Below, in pieces: positions 1 to 8,937 of a stretch of 33,250 bases of DNA (position 1 is the stretch's first letter; the number at the start of each line of letters is the position of its first letter). Source of the DNA: Planctomycetota bacterium (GTDB lineage: Bacteria > Planctomycetota > Planctomycetia > Pirellulales > Pirellulaceae); assembly GCA_003671195.1 (NCBI GenBank), contig QWPJ01000059.1, positions 1 to 33,250 of the forward strand. Direction: 5' to 3'. Under the pieces are notes generated by a model. The model made no database searches and had not been told where the DNA came from. It was given only the letters and a program-made list of their open reading frames with translations. A program made the translations under genes and the position numbers.

Positions 1-17
1 ATATCGAGTGCCAGTAG
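1..17 (+). CDS. 3' end of a beta-propeller (sialidase-like) protein, partial
   Basis: Only the last codons are in the window. Read from base 3 they give Ile-Glu-Cys-Gln and then TAG. The beta-propeller protein at 21605-22708 ends Ser-Ile-Glu-Cys-Gln-Leu-Val-His-stop, and the nucleotides around this tetrapeptide (ATCGAGTGCCAG) are identical at both sites. I infer that a paralogue of that gene ends here, and that a second copy of the RND/propeller arrangement may lie to the left. Twelve matching bases is thin evidence. Confidence 0.35.
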
Positions 18-63
18 TGATCCGAACAAAAAAGAATTGGCGATGGTTAACGCCAAGCTCGGT

Positions 64-510
64 TCAAATGCGCAGCACGTTTGGCAAAGAGGTAGACCGA
101 GTCGACTTGTCGAGATAAAGGTGCTGAAATTGCTTCATCGAACGCTGCTGATACTCAAACCCTGACCACGCTGGAGTGACCGTCGCAATATCGGTTAGTC
201 GATTAACTGAACCAGAAAGCAATAATGCGTTTTCAAAACCACCGATGCAGCACGGACAATCGCGGTGCGAATGGTGATTGTCGTCTTGATGTTGGTCCTG
301 AGAACCGGAGTCATTCGAATCGGAGCAAGGAGCTTCGCACGAATGCTCGTCGTGATCATGTTGGCAATCAGAGTTGTGACCGGCGATCTCAATCACATCA
401 CGCAGCAGGCAGTGCGTACAAGCCAGCGACGAGGGAGGGATCAAGGCGGAAATGATCGCAGCCACAAACACGGCGCATTGAGCGAATCGTGTTAGCGGAG
501 TGCGAAGCAT
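64..510 (-). CDS. Cys/His-rich exported protein, unknown function
   Basis: I do not recognise a named family. Starting at the internal Met (codon at 508-510), the protein is 148 residues. It has a signal peptide (hydrophobic run AVFVAAIISALIP ending near LACTHC), then a His/Asp/Cys-rich stretch with HDHDEHSCEAPC and HHSHRDCPCCIGG. An upstream TTG would add 27 residues before the signal peptide and is less likely. The DCPCCIGG segment resembles DCECKNCICEG in the divergent neighbour at 758-1153, so the two may be distant relatives. Clustered His and Cys after a signal peptide suggest periplasmic metal binding; this is inference from composition and from the copper genes nearby. Confidence 0.6.
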   Translation of the reverse strand: MLRTPLTRFAQCAVFVAAIISALIPPSSLACTHCLLRDVIEIAGHNSDCQHDHDEHSCEAPCSDSNDSGSQDQHQDDNHHSHRDCPCCIGGFENALLLSGSVNRLTDIATVTPAWSGFEYQQRSMKQFQHLYLDKSTRSTSLPNVLRI

Positions 511-757
511 TGGGCAATCCAGGGCAGAAGCTGTGGAAAAGAAAACCGATCTGGGACTTCCTTTTTGGTATCGAATCAACAATTGGGGCACCTTTAGCGA
601 AAAGTCCGAATCTCCCGAATGAAGCAGGCTTTCCCTAGTGGTCGGTCACCGGCCAATATCTGATTTGCGTTGATCGTGGGGCATCAAAAGGTCTAAAATC
701 CGTGCGGTTCGGTGGCTGACATTGCCTCAAAGACGTCCAAGAGCTATCCTTAACGGA
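511..757. promoter_or_regulatory. Divergent intergenic region with a sigma70-like promoter
   Basis: This region separates two divergent Cys-rich exported genes. On the plus strand TTGATC (670-675) and TAAAAT (694-699), separated by 18 bases, make a reasonable housekeeping-type promoter for the gene at 758. I saw no clear promoter for the minus-strand gene and no strong dyad operator. Confidence 0.4.
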
Positions 758-1153
758 ATGAGATCGCCTCTAGTAGCACTACTCTTAATCGTCAACTTGT
801 TGACCTGTCCGCTTAGTTGTTTGGGCTGCCAACCGCTCCCAGCTTCCAGCGTCGAAAGTGCTTGCGCGACGTGCGAATGTTGCTTTGACTGCGTGGAAAC
901 AGAGGTCCCTGCTGCCCCCGAGCCACATGATCGCGATTGCGAGTGCAAGAATTGCATTTGCGAAGGGGCGATTGTGGCTAGTCCGGTTGAGCTTCCACAA
1001 TCTTCCGATGGGATTTGCTGGTTTCATCGGATACACATCGAACTACGAAGCCCCGTCAGTTCGTTTTTCGCTGATGGGCATTCGAGAATCGTCGTGAAGC
1101 ATGCATTCACGGGTAGCGATGCGCGTATAGCGCTTCAATCTTGGCAGATCTGA
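758..1153 (+). CDS. Cys-rich exported protein, unknown function
   Basis: The product is 131 residues from the ATG at 758; a TTG at 722 would add 12 basic residues and cannot be excluded. A signal peptide (LVALLLIVNLLTCPLSC) is followed by a Cys-rich block: CATCECCFDC, then HDRDCECKNCICEG. The C-terminal half is ordinary and ends ARIALQSWQI. I know of no named family. The layout (signal peptide, CxxCxCC block, DCxCxxCIC block) recalls the gene at 64-510 and more loosely the one at 12190-12660. It lies 130 bases upstream of an ABC export operon on the same strand and could share its transcript. A periplasmic metal-binding role is inferred. Confidence 0.6.
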   Translation: MRSPLVALLLIVNLLTCPLSCLGCQPLPASSVESACATCECCFDCVETEVPAAPEPHDRDCECKNCICEGAIVASPVELPQSSDGICWFHRIHIELRSPVSSFFADGHSRIVVKHAFTGSDARIALQSWQI

Positions 1154-1282
1154 GCCAGCCAACGCCTTTGCGTTTCTTCTAAGTGTTGTTCGGTAGGACA
1201 ACGATTCAGATTCACTTGTTGAGATTCGGTGCTGCGCAAACTTTTCGCAGCGTGATGATCCAGCCTAAGTAAGACCTCCTTC

Positions 1283-2437
1283 ATGCTGCTTCCCTGGGAA
1301 TACGGCGTTCGCAATCTGGCTAGGCGACCGGTGCGCACTGCATTAACGATGATGGCACTGGCCACTGTCGTGATGTTGGTGTTCGTGGTGGTCGGGTTCA
1401 TTCGTGGACTTGAACAGTCGTTGACCGCAAGCGGCGACCAAAACGTCGTATTGGTTTACTCGGTGAACTCGGAAGAGAACATTGAGAACTCATCCATCCC
1501 TGCCCGGACGCCATCCTTATTGACTGCCAGTGTAGATGGAACGATCAAGCGATTTGGACTCAATCATGCGTCGCCCGAGTTATATGCAGGCACACGAGTT
1601 AAGAGCGAAAACAATGAAGGCGGATTGGGATTGGTGCGGGGTGTAACTCTCGCCGCGCCCCTGGTCCGACGTTCAGTTCAGTTGGTCGATGGTGCTTGGC
1701 CAAGTGACGGCGAGGTGATGGTAGGGCGATTGGCGGCCGCAAAGCTAGGAAGCCGCGAAGATGAACTCGCTATTGGAAAGAGTATCGAGTTCGAGGGACG
1801 TTCGTGGAACATCAGTGGAAGATTCGCGGCCGGCGGTGCTGCTTATGAGTCTGAGATTTGGTGCAGGTTGTCCGATTTTCAAACTACATCAAAGCGGCAA
1901 GACATTAGTTTAGTGGCGTTGCTCCTATCGCCGGGCAGTTCACCCGCTGAAGTTGAATTGTTTTGCAAGGAACGAACAGACCTTGAGCTTCGGGCGATAG
2001 CGGAAACTGAGTATTACGCAACGCTACAACAACACTATAAGCCCGTTCGATTGTTGGCTTGGCTGGTCGTAGTGCTGGTGTCCAGTGCGGGGATTTTCGC
2101 TGGGCTGAACATGATGTACGGAGCGGTTGCAGGCCGCGTCCGGGAAATAGCGACGTTGCAGGCGATCGGTTACCGCCGTTGCGCTATCTTGATCAGTTTG
2201 ATCCAAGAAGGTGTGCTTCTATCTGCAGCCGGATCGCTCGTTTCTGGAGTGATCGCGCTGACCTTGCTGAATGGAATGGCAGTTCGGTTCACGATGGGTG
2301 CGTTTACGTTACGCATCGACGGCGTAGCGATCTTAATTGGTTGCAGCGTCGGACTGTTATTGGGTGTCGTTGGTGCGTTACCACCGGCACTGAAAGCGCT
2401 GCGAGCAGAAGTCGCAGCGAGCCTTAAAGCTGTTTAG
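1283..2437 (+). CDS. FtsX/MacB-like ABC transporter permease
   Basis: This 384-residue protein has the FtsX-family permease layout. A first transmembrane helix (about residues 22-45, after [10 protein letters not shown]) precedes a large extracytoplasmic domain (about 46-255). Three more helices follow at about 258-282, 305-330 and 345-370. The coupling-type motif [13 protein letters not shown] (about 286-298) is typical of MacB/LolCE permeases. It begins an operon with a lipoprotein, an HlyD-type adaptor, a separate ATPase and a second permease. In MacB the ATPase and permease are fused; here they are separate chains, giving two different permeases for one ATPase. The likely role is ATP-driven export or extraction of a substrate from the inner membrane or periplasm. 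The substrate is unknown; a metal-related one is suggested only by neighbours. Confidence 0.85.
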   Translation: MLLPWEYGVRNLARRPVRTALTMMALATVVMLVFVVVGFIRGLEQSLTASGDQNVVLVYSVNSEENIENSSIPARTPSLLTASVDGTIKRFGLNHASPELYAGTRVKSENNEGGLGLVRGVTLAAPLVRRSVQLVDGAWPSDGEVMVGRLAAAKLGSREDELAIGKSIEFEGRSWNISGRFAAGGAAYESEIWCRLSDFQTTSKRQDISLVALLLSPGSSPAEVELFCKERTDLELRAIAETEYYATLQQHYKPVRLLAWLVVVLVSSAGIFAGLNMMYGAVAGRVREIATLQAIGYRRCAILISLIQEGVLLSAAGSLVSGVIALTLLNGMAVRFTMGAFTLRIDGVAILIGCSVGLLLGVVGALPPALKALRAEVAASLKAV

Positions 2438-2472
2438 TTTTGAAAACCCTTGTTTCGTTTTGGAGCGTTAAG

Positions 2473-2991
2473 ATGAAAGTTTTCTTAAGTATCGCGTTGG
2501 TCGTTTTAACTCTTGCCTCTGTCGGCTGTCAGTCGAAAGACAGTAGCTCATCGACTGCGAATACCAGCCAATCCACTTCGTCTTTTCTTGTTGAAAGCGA
2601 GCCCACGGGAGCCATGCCCGTAGGTGAAGCTCGAGCAAAGAGCGAAGACGGTCAAGAAGTTACCCTTGTTGGTTTGATCGGTGGATCAAGCAAGCCGTTT
2701 GTTGAAGGACTGGCAGCGTTCACGATCGTCGATCCCAAAGTACCTTACTGCGCGGACGATGAAGGTTGTCCAACTCCGTGGGACTATTGCTGTCAGACAG
2801 AAGCAGTTAAGGAGAATATCGCAACAATCAAACTCGTGGATGAGGCAGGCAAGCCAGTTGCCTCAAGTGCTCGTGACCTACTAAAGGTCAAAGAGCTCTC
2901 GACGGTGGTTGTCAAAGGTAAAGCCAAGCGTGATGAACAAGGCAACCTTACCGTTGCCGCCAACCAAGTGTTTGTTCGGCCAGGTAAATGA
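2473..2991 (+). CDS. Lipoprotein with Cys-containing OB-fold-like domain
   Basis: I chose the ATG at 2473 (172 residues) over an upstream TTG because it starts a clean lipoprotein signal (MKVFLSIALVVLTLASVGC, lipobox ASVGC) and GGAG lies just upstream. After a Ser/Thr linker the mature domain has alternating beta-strand patterns (EVTLVGLIGG, AAFTIVDPKV, STVVVKGKA, LTVAANQVFV) like a small OB-type barrel. An inserted Cys loop reads CADDEGCPTPWDYCC. The four Cys suggest a disulphide pair or a metal site. Its stop overlaps the start of the adaptor (ATGA at 2988-2991), so it is translationally coupled to the export system and is probably an accessory lipoprotein. The exact family is not recognised. 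Confidence 0.7.
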   Translation: MKVFLSIALVVLTLASVGCQSKDSSSSTANTSQSTSSFLVESEPTGAMPVGEARAKSEDGQEVTLVGLIGGSSKPFVEGLAAFTIVDPKVPYCADDEGCPTPWDYCCQTEAVKENIATIKLVDEAGKPVASSARDLLKVKELSTVVVKGKAKRDEQGNLTVAANQVFVRPGK

Positions 2992-4559
2992 TCGTGGCAA
3001 AAGAACAACTAGATCTTAGCAGCCTGGCGCTAGATCGTACGCCGACAATCAGCGCAACCAAAACACCATCACTTCAACACAAGAAGCGATGGTGGTCGCG
3101 GTTTGTATTACCTGTCGCCGTTTTGTTGGGCTTTGCGATGCTGCTTTTCGCTGCGGCGGGCTCTCGCTTTATGCCGGCTCGCGCAGTGACGGTCGTTCCG
3201 GTGATTGTAAAACGAGCTGAGCTTCAGCAAGCAGGTACAACGCTATTCCAAGCGCCAGGCTGGATCGAGCCTCGTCCAACTGCCATTAGCGTTGCCGCGA
3301 TGACTCCCGGTGTTATCGAGGAGCTAATGGTCGTGGGCGGGCAAACAGTTCAAAAAGGGGAGCCAATCGCACGATTGGTTTCCATCGATGCGGAATTGGT
3401 ACTTGAGCAAGCGAAGAATGCCCTAGCAATCCGCGAAGGTGAACTTAATCGCGCGAAGGCGGAGCTTTCCGCAGCTCGCATTCGCTTCGACAATCCCGTG
3501 CACTTGAAGATTCAACTGGCCGATGCAATGAGCAATTTGACGAAATCAAAAACAGAGTTAGCCAAACTGCCCTTCCTTATCAAGTCTGCCGAATCGAGCG
3601 TTAAATACACGCTTGGTAGTATGGCAGGAAAGCAATCAGCCAAGGGGGCGATCTCAGATAACACGATCGCGAAAGCCGAAAACGAGCATGCGATGGCAAC
3701 AGCAAACTTGCAAGAGTTGAAACAACGCGAACCTAATCTGGAACGCGAGGTCAGTGCGCTCGAGGAAGTCGTTCACGCTCTTGAACGGCAATTGGAGTTG
3801 CTGGTAGAGGAAACTCGGCAACTGCAAGAAGCAGAAGCGAAGGTTCAATCGGCGGAGGCTTATCGAAATGAAGCTAAGCTGCAAGTACGCCAAGCGGAAC
3901 TTGCCCTCGAGCGGAGCACAGTACGCGCTCCGATGCAGGGTCGCATTCTAAAAGTGGTCGCATCTCCTGGATCGCGAGTCATGGGTCTTGAAACAACGGC
4001 TGGACAAAGCTCGAGTACGGTCGTCGAAATGTATGATCCACAAAAACTTCAGGTGCGAGTTGATGTGCGACTTGAGGACGTCCCGATGGTCACGCCGGGC
4101 CAACAGGTCAACATTGAGACCGCCTCTTCTGCCGATGTAATCCACGGTCAAGTGCTGCAGATAACCAGCTCGGCGAACATTCAGAAGAATACATTAGAGG
4201 TCAAGGTTGAGTTGCTTGATCCACCTCTGTCAGTGAGCCCCGAGATGCTCGTCACAGCCGCTTTTCTGGCTCTAAAAAGCGACGTATCGTCCGATTCAAT
4301 GAGAGAGGCGGAGCGCATATTCGTTCCAGAGTCTTTCGTGCAGGCTAGCGATTCACAATCGTTTCTATGGATAGTTGATGAGAATTCAAAAGCGAGAAAA
4401 CGCACGGTGCAGCTAGGTGGTAAAGCGGCCGATGACCTCATCGCAATCAAATCAGGTCTCCAAGTTACAGATAAGTTGATCGCTTCAGGAAGAGATGGCC
4501 TGAGCGAGGGTGCGAGGGTGCATGTAACAAGCGACGATCCAATTATAGGAATGAAATAG
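2988..4559 (+). CDS. HlyD/MacA-type membrane fusion (adaptor) protein
   Basis: This 523-residue periplasmic adaptor has one N-terminal transmembrane helix (about residues 37-60, after KKRWWSRF). A lipoyl-like half motif (GVIEELMVVGGQTVQKGEPI) follows, then a long helical hairpin (about 140-310) rich in Glu, Gln, Leu and Ala with heptad character. The second lipoyl half (STVRAPMQGRILKV) and beta-barrel/membrane-proximal segments complete it. It should link the inner-membrane ABC complex to an outer-membrane channel; no TolC-like gene is in the window. It is longer than a typical MacA, mainly through the hairpin. The start overlaps the lipoprotein stop, and the next gene starts immediately after its own stop. 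Confidence 0.88.
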   Translation: MIVAKEQLDLSSLALDRTPTISATKTPSLQHKKRWWSRFVLPVAVLLGFAMLLFAAAGSRFMPARAVTVVPVIVKRAELQQAGTTLFQAPGWIEPRPTAISVAAMTPGVIEELMVVGGQTVQKGEPIARLVSIDAELVLEQAKNALAIREGELNRAKAELSAARIRFDNPVHLKIQLADAMSNLTKSKTELAKLPFLIKSAESSVKYTLGSMAGKQSAKGAISDNTIAKAENEHAMATANLQELKQREPNLEREVSALEEVVHALERQLELLVEETRQLQEAEAKVQSAEAYRNEAKLQVRQAELALERSTVRAPMQGRILKVVASPGSRVMGLETTAGQSSSTVVEMYDPQKLQVRVDVRLEDVPMVTPGQQVNIETASSADVIHGQVLQITSSANIQKNTLEVKVELLDPPLSVSPEMLVTAAFLALKSDVSSDSMREAERIFVPESFVQASDSQSFLWIVDENSKARKRTVQLGGKAADDLIAIKSGLQVTDKLIASGRDGLSEGARVHVTSDDPIIGMK

Positions 4560-5252
4560 ATGGCACTCGTAGAACTTCGTGGTGTAAGCAAGAGCTTTAG
4601 CAAGGGCGAAGAGACCATCACGCCACTTGACAACATCAGCATGGACATTGAGGAAGGCGAGTTCATCTCCTTAATGGGTCCCAGCGGTACCGGCAAAAGC
4701 ACGCTGCTTAACTTGGTGAGCGGAATTGACCGGCCCGATGCGGGAACAATTACTGTCGATGGGACAGATGTGACCAAGTTGTCTCGCACGCAGCTTGCTG
4801 ATTGGAGAGCTGCCAACCTTGGGTACATATTTCAGACACACAATCTCATTCCTGTGTTGACCGCTTATGAGAATGTTGAACTACCAACGCTGCTGTTGAA
4901 GTTATCCTCCGCGCAACGAAGGCAACGAGTTGAACTGGCTCTAGAGGCGGTCGGCTTGAGCGATCGAGCAAACCACTATCCCCGCCAGCTTTCCGGTGGA
5001 CAAGAACAACGCGTGGGCATTGCTCGTGCAATAGTGGCTCATCCGAAAGTTGTCGTGGCGGATGAACCGACTGGGAGTCTGGACGCAGAAACCAGCGACC
5101 AAGTTCAGATACTTCTGCAGAGACTCAATCGTGAACTCAATATCACGATGTTGATGGTCACGCACGATAGCAACGTCGCGGCCATTGCAACCAAGCAATT
5201 AATCCTTGATCGGGGCAAGTTCCTGGCTCGCGCTGAAGGAGCAGCTCGATGA
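4560..5252 (+). CDS. MacB/LolD-type ABC transporter ATP-binding protein
   Basis: This 230-residue stand-alone ATPase has Walker [10 protein letters not shown] (residues 40-48), signature LSGGQE (144-149), Walker B VVVADE with catalytic Glu169, D-loop SLD and switch His202 (MVTHD). The start ATG directly follows the TAG of the adaptor gene, and its last bases overlap the next permease (ATGA at 5249-5252). Tight coupling implies one stoichiometric complex. It would energise the two FtsX-like permeases encoded either side. The second signature position is QEQR rather than the common QQQR, which should be harmless. Confidence 0.93.
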   Translation: MALVELRGVSKSFSKGEETITPLDNISMDIEEGEFISLMGPSGTGKSTLLNLVSGIDRPDAGTITVDGTDVTKLSRTQLADWRAANLGYIFQTHNLIPVLTAYENVELPTLLLKLSSAQRRQRVELALEAVGLSDRANHYPRQLSGGQEQRVGIARAIVAHPKVVVADEPTGSLDAETSDQVQILLQRLNRELNITMLMVTHDSNVAAIATKQLILDRGKFLARAEGAAR

Positions 5253-6382
5253 TTGGTTATGTCTTGAAAACATTGTGGCGACACCGTACTCGAACGCTGC
5301 TGACGGTATCGGGTGCAGCGGTAGCGATGTTCGTCTTTTGTTTCGTTGGCTCTGTTCAAGAAGGGCTTCATCGGCTGACGACGGGTTCCGATGCGGATCG
5401 CAGCTTGATTGTGTTTCAGGAAAATCGCTTTTGCCCAACCACCAGCCGCTTGCCAGAGGATTATGCAACGAAGATCCGTGAGATTAATGGGGTGCGCGAT
5501 GTCATGCCTATCCAAGTGTGGACGAATAACTGTCGAGCAAGCTTGGACATCGTGGTGTTCAACGGTGCCGACCCCATCCAGATCCAAAAGTCGCGACCAC
5601 TCACGCTTGTAAGCGGTAGCTGGCAACAGTTTCAATCACAACGCGATGCAGCCATTGTCGGGCGCAATGTTGCGAATCGTCGAGGCTTAAAAGTCGGCGA
5701 CCAGTTTTCGATCGGTGACATTTCGGTGCGGATAGCAGGGCTTTTTTCGTCGACGGTGCCTTCCGAAGAAAACCTTATTTATACGAGTCTCGCTTTTCTG
5801 CAGTATGCCCGCGGCCTCAACGCAGCCGGACTGGTTACTCAGCACGAGGTCCAATTGACCGACGATGCCGATCCCGATCGCGTGGCAAGTGAAATCGACT
5901 CCAAGTTGCGAGCTGGTGCCGTGGCAACCAAAACGCGTCGTAAAGGAGCGTTTCAAGCGAGCACACTTTCGGATCTTGTCGACCTCATCGGGTTTGCCCA
6001 CTGGCTCGGCTACGCGTGTGTCGGTCTGGTGTTATCGCTTGTGGCTACTACAACGGTCATGAGTGTCCAGGATCGCATCAAGGAATACGCAGTGTTGCAG
6101 ACCATCGGCGTGCGTCCTCTAACCACCATGCGTCTGGTTCTCACCGAAAGCACACTCTTATGCTTGGTGGGAGGCGTAACCGGAACGTTGCTTGCGATGC
6201 TCGCGCTGAGTCTCGGTGGTTTTGCGATCGGAGCTGAGGGAGCGACTATTGCCTTCCGACCGTCCGTAGCACAGGCGTTTTCCGGATCAGCAATTTCCCT
6301 TTGTGTTGGCGTGATCTCTGGTTTACCTCCAGCAATCCAAGCTTCAACAATTTCAATCGTGCACGCTCTTCGTCAGTCATAG
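5249..6382 (+). CDS. FtsX/MacB-like ABC transporter permease (second)
   Basis: This 377-residue permease has the same four-helix layout as the one at 1283-2437: helix 1 at about 15-33 ([20 protein letters not shown]), a large extracytoplasmic domain, then three C-terminal helices. It carries the motif [13 protein letters not shown], equivalent to [13 protein letters not shown] in the first. The extracytoplasmic domain has two Cys (FCPTTS and NNCRAS). The two permeases differ clearly in sequence, so the complex is probably a heterodimer like LolC/LolE rather than a homodimer like MacB. It is the last gene of the operon; a hairpin at 6446-6472 follows. Confidence 0.87.
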   Translation: MIGYVLKTLWRHRTRTLLTVSGAAVAMFVFCFVGSVQEGLHRLTTGSDADRSLIVFQENRFCPTTSRLPEDYATKIREINGVRDVMPIQVWTNNCRASLDIVVFNGADPIQIQKSRPLTLVSGSWQQFQSQRDAAIVGRNVANRRGLKVGDQFSIGDISVRIAGLFSSTVPSEENLIYTSLAFLQYARGLNAAGLVTQHEVQLTDDADPDRVASEIDSKLRAGAVATKTRRKGAFQASTLSDLVDLIGFAHWLGYACVGLVLSLVATTTVMSVQDRIKEYAVLQTIGVRPLTTMRLVLTESTLLCLVGGVTGTLLAMLALSLGGFAIGAEGATIAFRPSVAQAFSGSAISLCVGVISGLPPAIQASTISIVHALRQS

Positions 6383-6445
6383 TCGCGAATAAAAGAAGCG
6401 TAGAGGAACCGACTGAATGGAAAGATTCCAGCGATGATACGCCAA

Positions 6446-6472
6446 AGGCAGCTCGCAAAAGGCGAACTGCCT
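6446..6472. terminator. Bidirectional hairpin between convergent genes
   Basis: An 11-base arm (AGGCAGCTCGC) pairs with GCGAACTGCCT across a five-base loop with one mismatch. It lies between the ABC operon and the convergent gene ending at 6512. There is no strong T-run on either side, so it may act as a weak terminator or a 3' stabiliser. Confidence 0.4.
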
Positions 6473-6511
6473 ACTAACGATTGTTCAAGGTGAGCACGGG
6501 CGATAAAAACT

Positions 6512-7111
6512 TTACTTCCCAGGCTTTGGTGCCGGCGTTTCATGATCGAGAGGCTCATGTCCACCTGCCGCATGGTGTGCGGCATCTTCGTGACCGAGCT
6601 CCTTTAGCAGCTTGTCGTGCTCCTTCTTCATTTCATCTAGCGATACTTGGATCTTGCTGCACATCTCTGCGCACATTTTTCCATCTGGTGATGATTTGCA
6701 GCATTCTTCATGAAGCGACTTCTGGACTGCGTTCGCTTGGCCGAGTTGCGTTTCGATCTTCTTGACTTGCGCGACAACCTTCGGGTTAGTTGCGTGTTCG
6801 TCACGAACAATTACCAAATCACGCTGAATGGCCTGCAATTGCTGACCAAGCATCTGGGATTCTGCTTGCGTCACCTGCGTTTGAATCATCGGCGATTGAG
6901 TCGCATACCGCTGGATTCCAGTTGAATAGTCTCTGGCATGTTGGATGTTGCGAGACGTTCGCTGGTTGGCCCAAAAGCCAGCCCCATTGTTTCTCGACAC
7001 CTTGTCATTGATCCGTGATTGGGCTTGTGTCACTTGCGGAAAGGCAAGTGCGAGACCCGCTACCAGTGCGATCGAAGCTGCAAATTTTCCAAAACTTTCG
7101 ATACTCATCAT
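6512..7111 (-). CDS. Exported coiled-coil protein with Cys cluster and His-rich tail
   Basis: I start at the Met-Met pair at 7106-7111 (199 residues), which is preceded by an AGGGA ribosome site and followed by a clean signal peptide (FAASIALVAGLALAFPQVTQA|Q). The 39 residues before it in the open frame look like leader sequence. The mature protein is Gln-rich and helical. A Cys motif (ECCKSSPDGKMCAEMC) is followed by a helix and a His-rich tail (HEDAAHHAAGGHEPLDHE). Both are plausible metal ligands, and the protein sits in a copper island, so periplasmic metal binding or sensing is likely. No named family is recognised; a CpxP/CnrX-like helical sensor is one alternative, unproven. Confidence 0.65.
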   Translation of the reverse strand: MMSIESFGKFAASIALVAGLALAFPQVTQAQSRINDKVSRNNGAGFWANQRTSRNIQHARDYSTGIQRYATQSPMIQTQVTQAESQMLGQQLQAIQRDLVIVRDEHATNPKVVAQVKKIETQLGQANAVQKSLHEECCKSSPDGKMCAEMCSKIQVSLDEMKKEHDKLLKELGHEDAAHHAAGGHEPLDHETPAPKPGK

Positions 7112-7314
7112 AGTTCCCTTCAAGAACATGAATTGCGACATCGTGAATACAAAGATGTCGACTTCTGTGAGGTCGTGAACCGCCATCCGGTCCACACATG
7201 CAAGTTTGATGCTTCGCTCGCGACTCACCTTCAGAAATAAAACTGATTCGGAGCATGAATGTCGAAGTAATGTTGAATGCGTGTCGGGATCTCGGATTGA
7301 CGAAGGCCGGTTTG

Positions 7315-8013
7315 CTAGCGAGTGCGGGGGTCACCCACGTATTGTCCAACTTTACTCGGCTCGAAGCTTGACGAAACGCAGTAGTAAGCTCTTCTCCAGC
7401 CAACAAACGCACAAAACGTTGTTACTCCACAAACTTCGAATCCCATCCGTTTTACAGCCTGAATCGCTCGTGCATTGTTGGCGTCAGTCGTTAAAGCAAT
7501 TCGCAGGACTCCGTCCGCCCTAAGAATCTCTGCTGCCTGACTTATGAGCACTTGATATAACCGCTTTCCACGATGCTCAGGTTTTACGAATGCGGCGAAA
7601 AGATAAGCGGTCTCAGGATCCAGAAATAACGGAAGACCTGTCCATACATGTCCGCTGGAGTTATGCGCGGCTGGAATATCGCCCGTGCCAACCCAGGCAT
7701 ATGCAACAATCGCTTCGCTGGCCATTAATGCATAGCAACGAAATCTTTTACGATCGAGATATTGAAAAGCTTCGCACTGGAAGAGCGGGTTGCACTGTGA
7801 AAGAATATCGAAGCTCTCGACCGATAGTTCAATTAGTTCAATCCCGTCGGGTAACTTTTGTCCGGATGCAGCTAAGTGTTCGACGTTGGAACACATGAGC
7901 AGGCTGAAGTCGGCAATACCTACGCGTCGAAGTAGTGAATACACAAGCCTATCGATTTTTCGCGGAGCGAGCGTGAATGCTGCATCCGTTATCACCAATG
8001 TCTCATAACGCAT
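7315..8013 (-). CDS. GNAT-family N-acetyltransferase
   Basis: This 232-residue protein has the GNAT acetyl-CoA-binding region near the C-terminus: a beta strand (TAYLFAAFVKPEH), then the pyrophosphate loop HRGKRLYQVL (about 169-178), followed by ALTTDANNARAIQAVKRMGFEVCG, the classic motif A and motif B pattern. The N-terminal half (about 1-95) is unlike standard GNATs and may set substrate choice. No signal peptide, so cytoplasmic. The substrate cannot be told. It is on the same strand as the preceding Cys-rich gene, but a hairpin terminator (8137-8167) separates them. It is probably unrelated to metal resistance. Confidence 0.75.
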   Translation of the reverse strand: MRYETLVITDAAFTLAPRKIDRLVYSLLRRVGIADFSLLMCSNVEHLAASGQKLPDGIELIELSVESFDILSQCNPLFQCEAFQYLDRKRFRCYALMASEAIVAYAWVGTGDIPAAHNSSGHVWTGLPLFLDPETAYLFAAFVKPEHRGKRLYQVLISQAAEILRADGVLRIALTTDANNARAIQAVKRMGFEVCGVTTFCAFVGWRRAYYCVSSSFEPSKVGQYVGDPRTR

Positions 8014-8136
8014 GGCAACGCGCTCAATTCCTTCTTCGTTTGTGGATATAACGATTCCTCCCCGATCGTCGAGACAAATTTTTGTTCAATGCTTCCTAAT
8101 TAACATTTCAGGCCAATGCGAATCTAGCCTCGCATT

Positions 8137-8167
8137 GAGTGTTGGTCGTTAAAGACAACCAACACTC
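8137..8167 (-). terminator. Hairpin terminator downstream of the Cys-rich gene at 8214
   Basis: A perfect 10-bp inverted repeat (GAGTGTTGGT / ACCAACACTC) has an 11-base loop. It lies 47 bases past the stop of the minus-strand Cys-rich gene and upstream of the GNAT gene. The T-run is on the plus-strand side only (CTCTTTG), so termination on the minus strand is likely but not certain. Confidence 0.5.
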
Positions 8168-8213
8168 TTTGACAACCTGCCGGTTTAACAAACGGGTTAG
8201 TATTGTTGACAAT

Positions 8214-8555
8214 CTACTTGGCACCTGAGACGACCTTTTTCAGTCCCTTCTCGGATGGGCACATTGGGCACGTACCACTCTCGACACCCTGTGTGAGCGT
8301 GCTGGCGGCTGAGCTGGATTCTTTGCCTCCGCAACAAGTGGCCTCACAGGCATTGGAATCGCTTGTGCAGCATTCGCATGTGCACTGTGCGCAGCTGCAA
8401 ATCCCGGTTTCACAGCAGCAGCCGCCGTCGGTACAGCAACTGGAGCAAACGCATGATTGTGACACATCAGTGGTCGGGTTGCTTGCGACACTCGCCGCAA
8501 TTGCAAGACTAACCGCAAAAAGAACCAACATCAAAAACATAGCTACTGACTTCAT
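8214..8555 (-). CDS. Metallothionein-like Cys-rich exported peptide
   Basis: This 113-residue protein has a good signal peptide (MKSVAMFLMLVLFAVSLAIA|A) and GAGG eight bases before the ATG. The mature part has 18 Cys, mostly as CxC, CC and CxxC: CVCSSCC, GGCCCETGICSCAQCTCECC, ACEATCC and a final CPMCP. That density is metallothionein-like, but classical metallothioneins are cytoplasmic, so this would be an exported metal buffer. It is divergent from the Csp-like copper-storage gene at 8938 across 382 bases, and the two may be co-regulated. No specific family is recognised. An overlapping plus-strand frame here is a shadow that runs into the Csp gene. Confidence 0.72.
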   Translation of the reverse strand: MKSVAMFLMLVLFAVSLAIAASVASNPTTDVSQSCVCSSCCTDGGCCCETGICSCAQCTCECCTSDSNACEATCCGGKESSSAASTLTQGVESGTCPMCPSEKGLKKVVSGAK

Positions 8556-8937
8556 TTTTCAACCTCGTATTTCACTATTGGACCTCGCGTTGCATGAAAC
8601 CACTTCCGCAACCTTGAGTTTGGATGCATTTGGCAGACACTTTCTTCAGCGAACTTTGGATTATTTTCGAACGCGGTGCACCCGTCCTGCTCGATTGGCG
8701 CTCATCCAGATTCGGCACTGCTCCAGTCGTTTGCAGAATGCTCGCCAAATCTTGCTTGAGTGCTCAGATGAAGCTCAATTGAATTGCCTTCACAGCTTTT
8801 TTGATTTTTTTGGCATTTTCTCGATACTTGCTTTATCTGCAAGAAATACCGCATTCCGGCATGAGTGCTGCGGGGGCTTCATCACGAAGGCTCGAACTTT
8901 TCGAGGTCATCTAAGCCAATTCAATGCGAGGTTTGCT
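8556..8937. promoter_or_regulatory. Long divergent intergenic region between two Cys-rich export genes
   Basis: The 382 bases hold no convincing gene on either strand. Both flanking genes start outward, so their promoters and 5' leaders must lie here. I found a short dyad (CTTGC, seven bases, GCAAG, about 8827-8843) and several T-tracts (about 8800-8820) but no confident promoter pair or operator. Confidence 0.4.

Noticed and set aside
4181..4828. 215-residue open frame on the minus strand
   Set aside because: It lies over the end of the adaptor and the start of the ABC ATPase, both clear family members; a shadow frame.
8203..8937. Long N-terminal extension of the Csp-like gene on the plus strand
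   Set aside because: It is antisense to the Cys-rich exported gene at 8214-8555 and has no recognisable domain; the ATG at 8938 has a good ribosome site and a signal peptide.
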